Origin: an uncultured Dokdonia sp.
Lineage (GTDB): Bacteria; Bacteroidota; Bacteroidia; Flavobacteriales; Flavobacteriaceae
Assembly: GCF_947492535.1 (NCBI RefSeq)
Contig: NZ_CANLNH010000011.1
Location: 62,001 to 126,000, forward strand
Direction of reading: 5' to 3'
Length of the DNA stretch: 64,000 nt
The notes beneath the pieces were generated by a model. It did no database searches. It was not told the origin of the DNA and saw only the letters and a program-made list of their open reading frames with translations. The position numbers and the translations under genes were made by a program. This document shows positions 1 through 7,259 of the stretch, piece after piece (the stretch's first letter is position 1; the number at the start of each line of letters is the position of its first letter).

Positions 1-279
1 ACCATTTATAGCAAACCCATATTTTTTAAAATCTTGACTATCTTTAAAAAATAATAGTTGCTTATAAAGCAGTTCGAATTCTTCGACTACTTGATTTGCA
101 TCTAGTACAACTAATTCTACTTCTTTTTCTTGATTCTTTTCTATAGAATCTGGTTTGGTAATGATAGATGAGTATCCATTATTTATAACCAAAGCATCTT
201 GTGTAGTTTCCTTAATCGATGAACGATTATTACAGGATATAAATGTTATCACGAATACAATTAAAATGAAAGCTCTCAT
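1..279 (-). CDS. lipoprotein, C-terminus outside window (partial)
   Basis: This is an open frame of 93 codons with no stop before the window edge. It begins with a short signal peptide and a lipobox ending in ISC (residues 12-14), so the product is probably exported and lipid-anchored. The mature part is hydrophilic and contains a KEVELVVLDANQVVEEFELL stretch. It begins 10 bases after the stop of the 290-496 gene, so the two are probably cotranscribed. I do not recognise the family and the C-terminus is missing, so no function is assigned. Confidence 0.7.
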   Translation of the reverse strand, partial: MRAFILIVFVITFISCNNRSSIKETTQDALVINNGYSSIITKPDSIEKNQEKEVELVVLDANQVVEEFELLYKQLLFFKDSQDFKKYGFAING

Positions 280-289
280 AATAAAAAGT

Positions 290-496
290 TTAAGTGGTGT
301 GACAGGCATTAGAGCACGTATAGCATCCATTTGATTTTGAATACGTTTTTTTTGCCTCTATTACTGCCGATTGACAACTCAAATAATCACCTAGATATTT
401 TTTACTCTTTACAAGCGGCAAGTATATACATCCTTTTTTATGCACCTCATGATCTCCATTAGATTGTGCATTATTATTTACATAATATTTTGCCAT
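290..496 (-). CDS. small cysteine-rich protein of unknown function
   Basis: The product is 68 residues, soluble, with no signal peptide. It has four to five cysteines, ending in a CYTCSNACH cluster, plus the motif NGDHEVHKKGC. From memory, short proteins with this MAKYYVN..AQSNGDHEVH...CKTCSNxCH pattern occur in unrelated bacteria, including Proteobacteria; I could not check this. The Cys/His pattern suggests metal binding or disulfides, which is inference. It lies 4 bases after the 43-residue gene upstream and 10 bases before the lipoprotein gene, so this is a tight three-gene unit. Confidence 0.75.
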   Translation of the reverse strand: MAKYYVNNNAQSNGDHEVHKKGCIYLPLVKSKKYLGDYLSCQSAVIEAKKTYSKSNGCYTCSNACHTT

Positions 497-500
497 TTGT

Positions 501-632
501 TTATTTTTTAGAAGGTTTAGTTGGAGTTGGTCTAGAAGGTTTTCTAGTAGGATTATTATCTCTTCTAGGTCCTGAAGGATTTCCTGGTTTTTTACTTGGC
601 CAATTAGGAGGTCTTTGTGGTTGCTTTGCCAT
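501..632 (-). CDS. 43-residue Pro/Arg/Lys-rich conserved small protein
   Basis: The ATG at 632 opens a 43-codon frame ending at 501. The product is strongly basic and proline-rich, with the core PPNWPSKKPGNPSGPRRDN followed by Pro-Thr-Lys repeats. It has no signal peptide and is probably disordered. I recall similar PNWPS-x-GNPSG miniproteins next to the small Cys-rich protein in other phyla, which would make the pair a conserved unit; this is memory only. It is the first gene of the minus-strand unit 632 to 1, with a TAGCTTTG box 27 bases upstream. Function unknown. Confidence 0.65.
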   Translation of the reverse strand: MAKQPQRPPNWPSKKPGNPSGPRRDNNPTRKPSRPTPTKPSKK

Positions 633-658
633 AATCTCTTGAGTTTTTAGTATACCGC

Positions 659-684
659 CAAAGCTAAACTAGCTAAACAACAAA
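659..684 (-). promoter_or_regulatory. putative promoter of the small-gene operon
   Basis: On the minus strand TAGCTTTG (659-666) matches the Bacteroidota -7 consensus TAnnTTTG exactly. A TTTG at 681-684 could be the -33 element, but the 14-base spacer is short against the usual 17-23. The -33 element overlaps the inverted repeat at 682-709. Confidence 0.4.
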
Positions 685-709
685 CCCTTACGGAAATCCG
701 TAAGGGTTT
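682..709. terminator. inverted repeat: terminator and/or operator
   Basis: Two perfect 13-base arms separated by 2 bases form a strong hairpin between the lipoprotein gene ending at 819 and the small-gene operon starting at 632. On the minus strand it is followed by GTTTGTTGTTT, so it may end transcription from 819. Its core TTACGG-N4-CCGTAA (688-703) recurs at 4535-4550 in front of another operon, so it may instead be an operator. The sequence alone does not decide. Confidence 0.5.
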
Positions 710-818
710 AAATATATTAGGTAAGATAGATTTCTAAGTCAAATCTTCAATGTAAAAATTGATTTTACACTTTATATTTCTTTGATAAATTATATAGAAT
801 CCCAATATTAAATATTTT

Positions 819-1520
819 TCAAATGTCACTTATAGGTTTTTTCTCTCGCTCTTTTTTTTCTTTATACCATTTATCTTCAGTATCGAATCCAAGCATATAA
901 ACATTCTTATATCTTTTATCTATTAATTTTTGCTCCTTTTTAATGTTACTATAACGAACACTTAAGCTTGGTTCAACTTTAATTCCAGAAATCGATTTAG
1001 GTTCAGAAATATCAATATTAATTTCTAAATTACCATTAATCCAAAAAACACTATATGGTCTTGACCTAAAATTTGGTTCTCCATACTTAAGTTTATATTC
1101 TTCGAGTAGTGCATCAAAAAGTATTTCATTTGAATTGTAATTACTTTTCCACATCCTTCTGTCTGTAGCAGATAATAAAATCCCTTGCAAAGAATCATTA
1201 TGTCTAATAGGATGTACTAAAAAATCAATTCCTATTAATTTTGAAATTTGTTTAAATTCATATTTAACATCATCAATCGTATCCCTACCTTCCATATATC
1301 TATAACTCTGAATTTTATCTACTTTATTTAAAGAATCAAGTTTTCTTCTATATTTTTGAATATCATCATTGAATTCAAAACTCAAAAAGAATTGAGTGGT
1401 TTCTTTTCCTGTTAATAATTCAGCTTTTCTGATGCTCTGATGTTTGTCAAAGACATCGGAGGATTCATTTTTACAACCTAAAAGTACTATCAAACCTAAA
1501 ATTACAATGATGTCTTTCAT
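819..1520 (-). CDS. lipoprotein of unknown function
   Basis: The product is 233 residues. It begins with a hydrophobic signal (IIVILGLIVLL) and a lipobox ending at Cys16 (LLGC), so it is probably an inner- or outer-membrane lipoprotein. The rest is hydrophilic, alternating charged helices and beta segments, with a Lys/Glu-rich tail. It starts 21 bases after the response-regulator stop codon, on the same strand, and is probably the last gene of the kinase operon. It might be an accessory or output protein of that signalling unit. No family is recognised. Confidence 0.75.
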   Translation of the reverse strand: MKDIIVILGLIVLLGCKNESSDVFDKHQSIRKAELLTGKETTQFFLSFEFNDDIQKYRRKLDSLNKVDKIQSYRYMEGRDTIDDVKYEFKQISKLIGIDFLVHPIRHNDSLQGILLSATDRRMWKSNYNSNEILFDALLEEYKLKYGEPNFRSRPYSVFWINGNLEINIDISEPKSISGIKVEPSLSVRYSNIKKEQKLIDKRYKNVYMLGFDTEDKWYKEKKEREKKPISDI

Positions 1521-1541
1521 TTTAAATATTTAATAATAATT

Positions 1542-2189
1542 TTATATTACACCCCAGTCTTTAGCAATGGAAATAAGGTGTACCGGATTACTAGCATTAA
1601 AAAGGACTTTGAGCTTGTTGAGTTGCTTTTCAACGCTACTAATACTACAATTTAATTGTTGTGCAATATATTTTTGTTTGACACCTTTGGACAATAACTC
1701 TAATAACAAGATATCTTTTTCTTCTAATTCGTTAATCTCATCAGTACTTCGTAATAACTGACTTGTTTTTGGGGTACAATAAGAATGTCCTTGTATAATG
1801 GTTTCAATCGCTTTTCTAATATGGAGGGAAGCATCACGCCCTTTTTCTACAAAAGCATCAATATGATAGTTTTCATATAGCTTTTGAATGCGAGCTATTC
1901 TTTTTTCTACAGAGTATACAATAACTTTAAGGTTAGGTAAGAGTTCTTTTGCTTCAAGTATTAACCCTTCTCCCTTAACGATAGTACGTTCTCTATGATC
2001 TTCTTCAAAATTGAGATCTGTTATTAAGAGATCATAAGGGTATCCTTTATCTGCAGATACTCGTATCTTCAGTAAAGCATCATCACAATACTTAACTTTT
2101 TCAATTATAGGATTGTACATTTTTAAAGCATCTTCTATTCCAAAGTGGTTTGTATCGTGATCTTCTGCAATGATTATTTTAGTAAACAT
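1542..2189 (-). CDS. LuxR/NarL-type response regulator
   Basis: The product is 215 residues: an N-terminal receiver domain (about 1-135) and a C-terminal LuxR-type helix-turn-helix (about 150-215). The receiver has the acidic pair in IIIAEDHD and a likely phospho-acceptor Asp58 in LLITDLN. The HTH reads LLSKGVKQKYIAQQLNCSIS, typical of this class. The partner is the TPR histidine kinase just upstream, whose stop lies 16 bases before this start. The receiver is somewhat atypical (LNFEEDH after the Asp). The two TTACGG-N4-CCGTAA palindromes are possible binding sites, which is inference. Confidence 0.9.
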   Translation of the reverse strand: MFTKIIIAEDHDTNHFGIEDALKMYNPIIEKVKYCDDALLKIRVSADKGYPYDLLITDLNFEEDHRERTIVKGEGLILEAKELLPNLKVIVYSVEKRIARIQKLYENYHIDAFVEKGRDASLHIRKAIETIIQGHSYCTPKTSQLLRSTDEINELEEKDILLLELLSKGVKQKYIAQQLNCSISSVEKQLNKLKVLFNASNPVHLISIAKDWGVI

Positions 2190-2205
2190 ATTTGAGGAAA
2201 ATTAA

Positions 2206-3894
2206 TTAATTCGTAAAATATAAGTTGGCCTTAAAGCCTTGATTTATTGATGAATTAAAAGTAATACTTCCGTTTATGTCTTGCATACGGGTTTCCATAT
2301 TATTCAAACCACTCTTTCTTACATTATCTATTACTGCTCCTTTCCCATTATCTGTATACTGTATTTGATATGTATTCCCCTCTTTTTTAAACATAATACT
2401 CACTCGGGCAGCTTCACTATGTTTTTTCATATTTACTAGTAACTCTTGTAAACAACGATAGACATTCGTCTTTTTATAATTAGGTAATGTATCCCAATCT
2501 ATACCGGCATTTACATTCGTTAATACCTGTAACCCTTCTGTATGATGTTGCATAATTAAAAAATGAAGACTCTGTGTGAAGTTTGCAGTATCAAAACCAC
2601 CTATCTCAGCAGAGATGTCTCTTGTACGATCATATATATTATCCATTTTATTTTCAAGAGGTTTTTTAACACTATCTGGAATCTCAGCTTGACGACCTAT
2701 AAAGTTTAATATATCAGACATATCGTTTGCCAACTCATCATGTACTTTTTTAGATAAGCGACGTTCCGTTTGATAGGTTTCTCGTATGGCAACTTTTACT
2801 TTTTCTTTTTTGTGTTTAGATCGTAGATATAGGTATAGAAAGAATACGATTAGTAAGAAAATTATACTCCCACTGATAAACATCAGTCTCTGACGTTTGT
2901 TTTTTGCTTCTGCTAGCAGTCTCTGATTTAAAGCTCTCTGACGTTCTTTTTCAATATTATATTTTGCATGAGAGAATTTAATATCACTTGCCAATTCACT
3001 TTCTCTTAACTTACTTTCTATATCTAAATATTCTACGTATTTAGGGTTTCCTTCAAGCTTTAGCAAATTAGACAATGCTTCTTTCTTATAAATTGGACTA
3101 TTAATTTTTTTAGATAATTCAAAAGCTTTATTGCTATACATCAACGCAGAATCCACATCCCTATACCGATAATACTCTGTAAGATTTATAGAACTCGAAA
3201 ACATGCCTGTAAGATTGTTTTCTTCTGTTCTTATAGCTAATGCTTGTAACATATTTACAATCCCATTAGGATCTTCTAATTTAGCCTGAACAAATCCCAT
3301 ATTTCCTAATACCCTTGCATTTTCAATTTTATTATTCAGATAGTCTAAATCATTTGCAAAAGAAAATTCCATTAATGCCAATCGTAGTTTACTTTCATCT
3401 CTATAAACATTCGCTTTATTGTTATAAGCTTTGATACAGTCATCTATGTTATTAGATAATCTTAACACATTATCATATGATTCAATCGCATTTTCATAGT
3501 CATTAAGCTCTTTATGAGCTTTTCCTAAACTATTATACAAGCTAATAATGACTCCTAAAGTCCAATCATTAATTTCTGTTTCATCTACAAGCTTTAAAGC
3601 AGATATCGCACTGTTTTTACTCTCCTGATAAGCTCCTAAACGAAATTCTGCAATTGAAAGCATACTTAGATTATAAATGATACCAGTAGTATCATTTTGC
3701 TTAATACTTTCTTCTTTAGCCTTGTCAAAGTATAAGAATATCCTAGTTAAATCTTTTTCTCCTTTAGGCGATGAGATTAATTCCGACCAATATGCTATAC
3801 TATCTCTATCTATAGTTTGTTGTGCGGTAAGATTTCCACTTTTTACACAGAAAAGAAACAAAAAAAAGAGGGATGGTGTTTTTAAACATTTCAT
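2206..3894 (-). CDS. TPR-containing membrane sensor histidine kinase (HisKA_3 type)
   Basis: The product is 562 residues. A signal peptide (about 1-25, ending LTAQ) is followed by a periplasmic TPR array (about 30-300), a coiled stretch, one transmembrane helix (about 336-356, LMFISGSIIFLLIVFFLYLY) and a cytoplasmic kinase core. The H-box reads KKVHDELAND, as in NarX/DesK-type kinases. The ATPase domain has the N-box ELLVNMKKH and the G1 box YTDNGKG. It should phosphorylate the LuxR-type regulator encoded 16 bases downstream. TPR kinases of this build are common in Flavobacteriia, and their signals are mostly unknown. The mini-lipoprotein encoded just upstream may be part of the same unit. 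Confidence 0.92.
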   Translation of the reverse strand: MKCLKTPSLFFLFLFCVKSGNLTAQQTIDRDSIAYWSELISSPKGEKDLTRIFLYFDKAKEESIKQNDTTGIIYNLSMLSIAEFRLGAYQESKNSAISALKLVDETEINDWTLGVIISLYNSLGKAHKELNDYENAIESYDNVLRLSNNIDDCIKAYNNKANVYRDESKLRLALMEFSFANDLDYLNNKIENARVLGNMGFVQAKLEDPNGIVNMLQALAIRTEENNLTGMFSSSINLTEYYRYRDVDSALMYSNKAFELSKKINSPIYKKEALSNLLKLEGNPKYVEYLDIESKLRESELASDIKFSHAKYNIEKERQRALNQRLLAEAKNKRQRLMFISGSIIFLLIVFFLYLYLRSKHKKEKVKVAIRETYQTERRLSKKVHDELANDMSDILNFIGRQAEIPDSVKKPLENKMDNIYDRTRDISAEIGGFDTANFTQSLHFLIMQHHTEGLQVLTNVNAGIDWDTLPNYKKTNVYRCLQELLVNMKKHSEAARVSIMFKKEGNTYQIQYTDNGKGAVIDNVRKSGLNNMETRMQDINGSITFNSSINQGFKANLYFTN

Positions 3895-3928
3895 CCCTCT
3901 AAAGTACTAACTATTATTTAGTTAACAA

Positions 3929-4108
3929 TTATCCGCCGTTATTTCCACTTCCTGTTGGCGGTGGCGGTGGTGGCGGTGGCAGAATCGTTCCGTCTTCCCC
4001 ACAACATGCTTGAGGGTTTTGAAATTCATCTAGTGTTGAATCGTCAGGGTTACACGAAGTAAAAAACATACTACCAAAAACTGTGGCTATTAAAAATAAC
4101 TTTTTCAT
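3929..4108 (-). CDS. 59-residue lipoprotein with a polyproline tract
   Basis: The ATG at 4108 opens a 60-codon frame (with stop). The product has a signal peptide (MKKLFLIATVFGSMFF), a lipobox ending TSC at residue 19, a short acidic part with a CC pair (QACCGEDG), eight consecutive prolines and a TGSGNNGG tail. Its stop is 34 bases before the kinase start on the same strand, so it is probably cotranscribed. The leader contains the structured RNA at 4138-4265. It could be a surface or periplasmic partner of the TPR kinase; that is a guess from position. No family recognised. Confidence 0.7.
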   Translation of the reverse strand: MKKLFLIATVFGSMFFTSCNPDDSTLDEFQNPQACCGEDGTILPPPPPPPPTGSGNNGG

Positions 4109-4137
4109 GATTTAAAAAAATTTAAAATGTTGAAAAA

Positions 4138-4265
4138 GGAGAGCCTGTCTGAGACGATCTCAGATCTACTGTACGGGTTTTTAAGATCCCGTTACTCATG
4201 GGTGAGTTCTCCTTGATTTTTGGAAAGTTGAAAGTCTATATCACAGTTACCGCTGGTAACTTTCC
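4138..4265 (-). ncRNA. structured leader RNA with mutually exclusive helices
   Basis: Plus-strand coordinates. The first module, 4138-4212, folds as a four-way junction: closing helix 4138-4142/4208-4212 (GGAGA/TCTCC) around hairpins 4148-4154/4158-4164 (TCTGAGA/TCTCAGA), 4173-4177/4188-4192 (ACGGG/CCCGT) and 4194-4198/4203-4207 (ACTCA/TGAGT). The second module has two helices competing for the same bases: 4222-4229/4258-4265 (GGAAAGTT/AACTTTCC) and 4045-like inner pairing at 4245-4251/4255-4261 (AGTTACC/GGTAACT). On the minus strand it ends 30 bases before the mini-lipoprotein start, so it looks like a 5' leader regulator. It is not a tRNA: there is no T-loop and the loop sizes are wrong. 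No Rfam class recognised. Confidence 0.5.
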
Positions 4266-4300
4266 GATCGCACATTGGCAAACTGTTTTATAGATTTTGC

Positions 4301-4355
4301 TAAGAAGTAGTTTTGTACAATTAGTGTGTTAGCTAAACACAATAGTAACTATTTC
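4301..4355 (+). repeat. direct repeat copy A with promoter-like box
   Basis: This stretch (TAAGAAGTAG..TTGTACAATTAG..TGTTAGC) is clearly similar to copy B at 4551-4603 in the same orientation. It contains TAGTTTTG (4308-4315), a perfect TAnnTTTG -7 box, with TTTT 18 bases upstream as a weak -33 element. It may be a plus-strand promoter firing toward the 56-bp palindrome. Confidence 0.5.
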
Positions 4356-4390
4356 TTGGGTCAAATATATAACCGATTAAACCCTTTGTG

Positions 4391-4446
4391 TATAAGGGAT
4401 TCCGAAGATTCCTTGGAATTCCAAGGAATCTTCGGAATCCCTTATA
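4391..4446. repeat. 56-bp perfect palindrome
   Basis: Two 28-base arms are exact reverse complements with no spacer; the centre lies between 4418 and 4419. The arms run from TATAAGGGATTCC to GGAATCCCTTATA. It sits between the two similar promoter modules A and B. There is no T-run after it, so it is not a typical terminator. It could be a cruciform-forming site, a protein-binding site or a relic of a mobile element. Confidence 0.9.
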
Positions 4447-4534
4447 ATTCCTAAAAAGAAGATAAAATAAACCCTACTATATATGATAAGAACACATATT
4501 CATTTTTCTAAAATACCATAGATAAATATGTGCT

Positions 4535-4561
4535 TTACGGGTTTCCGTAAGAAGTAATTTG
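4535..4561 (+). promoter_or_regulatory. palindromic operator plus -7 box for the 4655 operon
   Basis: TTACGGGTTTCCGTAA (4535-4550) is a 16-bp palindrome lying where the -33 element should be. TAATTTG (4555-4561) is a near match to the -7 box. The palindrome shares TTACGG-N4-CCGTAA with the site at 688-703. This box is part of direct repeat copy B (4551-4603). The layout fits control of the plus-strand operon by a dimeric regulator, possibly the LuxR-type protein encoded at 1542-2189. Confidence 0.4.
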
Positions 4562-4603
4562 ATACAATTAGTATGTTAGCATAATCACTAACCAATATTT
4601 AGG
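4551..4603 (+). repeat. direct repeat copy B upstream of the 4655 gene
   Basis: This is the second copy of the module at 4301-4355: both contain AAGAAGTA, ACAATTAGT and TGTTAGC in the same order, diverged between. It ends about 50 bases before the ATG at 4655 and probably contains the promoter of that operon. Confidence 0.5.
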
Positions 4604-4654
4604 TAACATACATAACTCATATATTCCTAAATATGAAAATAATTTCCACCAACC

Positions 4655-6040
4655 ATGGAAAGAAAAACAACTCAAACCTATAAAAGGGAAATTCTTAAAA
4701 AATATAAAGAAGATATTGATGGTGAAATCTACAGTTATCTAGTAGAACCTCAAAGGAAACGTATTAGAAAAGCATGTGCTCTTGTATTTGAAAAAAGAAA
4801 TCATGATCTACATGACCAAAAAACACTCAAGGATTTTTTTGGATTCAGAGAAGAAAATGAAGAAGAAAAACTTACCATTATTGAAACATATGAATTAGAT
4901 AAGTTTAGACCTATTGAAAGCTTTTTAAAAGGTATCACAAAAAAGCCAGAAGATATTTGTGTAGAGATGGTCAGTTGGCTACTTGATTTTAAACCTAGAC
5001 CATTCTCAAGGTATCTTTCCTCTGATCATATACATACTCCCATAAAAGATGAGAGTCGGAATGACACGAATTCTAAAGAATCTATTACTGAAAAAATTGA
5101 TCCCTCTAATCCTACTCCTAAAGAAGATACTGTATCTGATAATTCTGAGATTGATATATCTACAGAAAATAAAAAAAAACCTCCATCTCGTAAAAAAAGA
5201 AAATGGTCACTCACACTTAAAATAGTTATTGCATTTGGAGCAGTACTCATAACAACTAGCTACTTTCTAAAAGACAAAATACAACTGGTTACCTCACCAC
5301 CATCAGAAGAACAACGTTGCATGGTGTGGAATGAAGATCATTATGAAGAGGTAATTTGCTCATGGAAATCATTAGCTAGATTAGAAGAGTATGATAAAAA
5401 ACTGATTGATAACTTCCAAAAAATAGAAGTGAATATAAACACGCAATTTTTTTATCAAAATGGATCGCCTCGTATATGGTATTATAAAAAACCTAATGGC
5501 AAGATTGATTATTTTACTGCAAATGGTTTTCATCCTATTTTTAAAAAAGATGTGAAACCTATCTCACAACATATTATTAACAAATATGTATTAAAATCTC
5601 CTTTTAATACTTCTTTTGTAAATACTCCAGAAAAGGAAGAACTTGCCTTGTTTATCTTTCGTAATGATACTTTAGATCTTGAAATTGCAAAACAGTTACA
5701 AAAAACACTTTTTTCAAATTATAGAAGTACTCCATATTTAATTGCTGCAAAAAAACTCAATTCACAAATAAAAGAACACCTACAACAAGGAGACCTTTCT
5801 ATGTACAAGAGTGATATGAAAAAACACATAGACTACTTATGTGTAGGCTCAGTAAGTTACACCTATAGAGAATCTGGCGTGAAACCAAAACGATTTGCTT
5901 GTGACATACAATTAACCTATGAAATATTTGATACTCAAGGAAATCCTGAACTTGATAAATCTTATTCAAAAACAATCACAGGGTCTGGATTTACAAAACA
6001 AGAAGCTCAACAAAACGCACTAAAAAAAATAACACGATGA
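4655..6040 (+). CDS. single-pass membrane protein, unknown, first gene of CsgG-like operon
   Basis: The product is 461 residues. Residues 1-125 form a helical cytoplasmic domain rich in Lys/Glu; about 126-180 is a low-complexity linker ending in Lys/Arg; about 187-205 is one transmembrane helix (IVIAFGAVLITTSYFL). The remainder is probably extracytoplasmic. The end (YLCVGSVSYTYRES... to TGSGFTKQEAQQNALKKI) resembles C-terminal domains of LPP20/CsgG-type proteins, where a repeated alpha/beta unit binds peptides or peptidoglycan; this is weak. It overlaps the next gene by 4 bases (ATGA), so the two are translationally coupled. The upstream region has the TTACGG operator. Function unknown. Confidence 0.8.
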   Translation: MERKTTQTYKREILKKYKEDIDGEIYSYLVEPQRKRIRKACALVFEKRNHDLHDQKTLKDFFGFREENEEEKLTIIETYELDKFRPIESFLKGITKKPEDICVEMVSWLLDFKPRPFSRYLSSDHIHTPIKDESRNDTNSKESITEKIDPSNPTPKEDTVSDNSEIDISTENKKKPPSRKKRKWSLTLKIVIAFGAVLITTSYFLKDKIQLVTSPPSEEQRCMVWNEDHYEEVICSWKSLARLEEYDKKLIDNFQKIEVNINTQFFYQNGSPRIWYYKKPNGKIDYFTANGFHPIFKKDVKPISQHIINKYVLKSPFNTSFVNTPEKEELALFIFRNDTLDLEIAKQLQKTLFSNYRSTPYLIAAKKLNSQIKEHLQQGDLSMYKSDMKKHIDYLCVGSVSYTYRESGVKPKRFACDIQLTYEIFDTQGNPELDKSYSKTITGSGFTKQEAQQNALKKITR

Positions 6041-6858
6041 AGAACATACTACTTCTAACTACAATCGTATTCTATCATTTTTCATATACTGCAAAAGCTC
6101 AAGATTTTGATACAGAAGTTGGAAAAGCAGTTGCAACTATTGCGCAACAACTCAACAAAAAGAAAAACATTCAAATAGCGATATATCCTTTTAAATTTTT
6201 AAAAAATAATGAAGAAGGACTTGCTGAGTATATCACAGACGAGTTTTGGGAAGGGTTACCTCAAAAAGCAATTTCCTATGAGGTGATGGATAGAGCTACT
6301 TTTGAAGAATATTTTCAAGAACATCAATTAAAATCAGAGGGGCTTATTGACCCTACTACAGAAAAACAGTTTGGTATGCTCATCGCTGCTGATGCATACA
6401 TCACTGGAAAAGTGTATGTTTTTAATAGTATTATACGACTCAAAATAAAAGTTACAGACACTCAAACTGGAAAAATAATAGCTACTGGTTCTCAAAAACT
6501 ACCTATCACATATGACATGTCTCAATATTTAAATTTAGAAGGTTGGGAAGAAAAGAAAAAAGAAATTGAAAAAAATAAAAGTGAAAACCCTAATTGTGAT
6601 AAAGAAAACGTAGGAGATATTTGTTTTCAAAATAACACAAAAAATTTCTATTATATACGAATCATAGATTATGGAACATTACCAACTATCATAAGTACGA
6701 TTTCCGTTAATCCAGGAGAATATAAATGTTTTAAAAACTTACCTTTAAAAGGATTTCATTATCGTGTTTCAAAAGATAAATATGGTGTTAGCAATAATAA
6801 TAAATTAGGCTCCTTTCATATTAAAGAATGTGAATCTAAAGTTATTACCATAAATTAA
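6037..6858 (+). CDS. secreted CsgG/FlgO-like protein
   Basis: The product is 273 residues with a signal peptide (about 1-21, ending AKAQ). Residues about 35-165 follow the CsgG/FlgO pattern: IQIAIYPFKFL, then EYITDEFWEGLPQ, YEVMDRATFEEYF, then ADAYITGKVYVF and KVTDTQTGKIIATGS. In CsgG and FlgO this fold makes periplasmic or outer-membrane assemblies; here there is no lipobox. The C-terminal part, from about 185, is a Cys-containing beta-rich domain (NPNCDKENVGDICFQN). It overlaps the upstream membrane-protein gene by 4 bases and they probably act together at the envelope. Confidence 0.75.
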   Translation: MKNILLLTTIVFYHFSYTAKAQDFDTEVGKAVATIAQQLNKKKNIQIAIYPFKFLKNNEEGLAEYITDEFWEGLPQKAISYEVMDRATFEEYFQEHQLKSEGLIDPTTEKQFGMLIAADAYITGKVYVFNSIIRLKIKVTDTQTGKIIATGSQKLPITYDMSQYLNLEGWEEKKKEIEKNKSENPNCDKENVGDICFQNNTKNFYYIRIIDYGTLPTIISTISVNPGEYKCFKNLPLKGFHYRVSKDKYGVSNNNKLGSFHIKECESKVITIN

Positions 6859-6881
6859 AATTCTTAAAAAAACGTCTAAAA

Positions 6882-7091
6882 TTAACAACCTAATCCTGAA
6901 ACAGATTGACCACCATCAGGACAACTAAGGTCACAACTTAATTCTATAATTTCTAGAAATCCTCTGTTATTTTGAACTACACATCCACAACAATCCTTAT
7001 TAGCGGGTAAAAATCCAAGTCCTGCTGTAATTTTCTTTTGTTGTTTAGAAGTGAGCGCTTCTGCTCCTTTTAAATGTACTAGCTTTTTCAT
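6882..7091 (-). CDS. double-glycine-type leader peptide precursor, orphan
   Basis: The start is taken at the internal ATG at 7091, because it gives the leader MKKLVHLKGAEALTSKQQ typical of Bacteroidota bacteriocin/natural-product precursors; an ATG at 7109 would add six residues. The leader ends ITAG (a GG-like cleavage site). The core is about 45 residues with six cysteines (DCCGC, SCDLSC, final GC) and many glycines. Such peptides are normally exported and trimmed by a C39-peptidase ABC transporter; none is in this window. It converges with the CsgG-like gene, 23 bases apart. The modification type, if any, cannot be told. Confidence 0.65.
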   Translation of the reverse strand: MKKLVHLKGAEALTSKQQKKITAGLGFLPANKDCCGCVVQNNRGFLEIIELSCDLSCPDGGQSVSGLGC

Positions 7092-7259
7092 AATACCTAT
7101 TATTTTCAATATAAATATAGAAATATAAAATGTTAAACGCTAAAAATCAGTTATTTTATATTCCATTTTAAAGAAAAAGACTCCGTATAGCATTTATAAT
7201 ACAGTGACATTACTTTTTAAAGTTTCCGTACCTTGTGATACGATCAACGCTTTATTAGT

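Noticed and set aside
4138-4212. Cloverleaf-like folding suggesting a tRNA
   Set aside because: The acceptor is only 5 bp, the middle loop has 10 bases, one arm has 7 bp with a 3-base loop, and no T-loop sequence is present on either strand.
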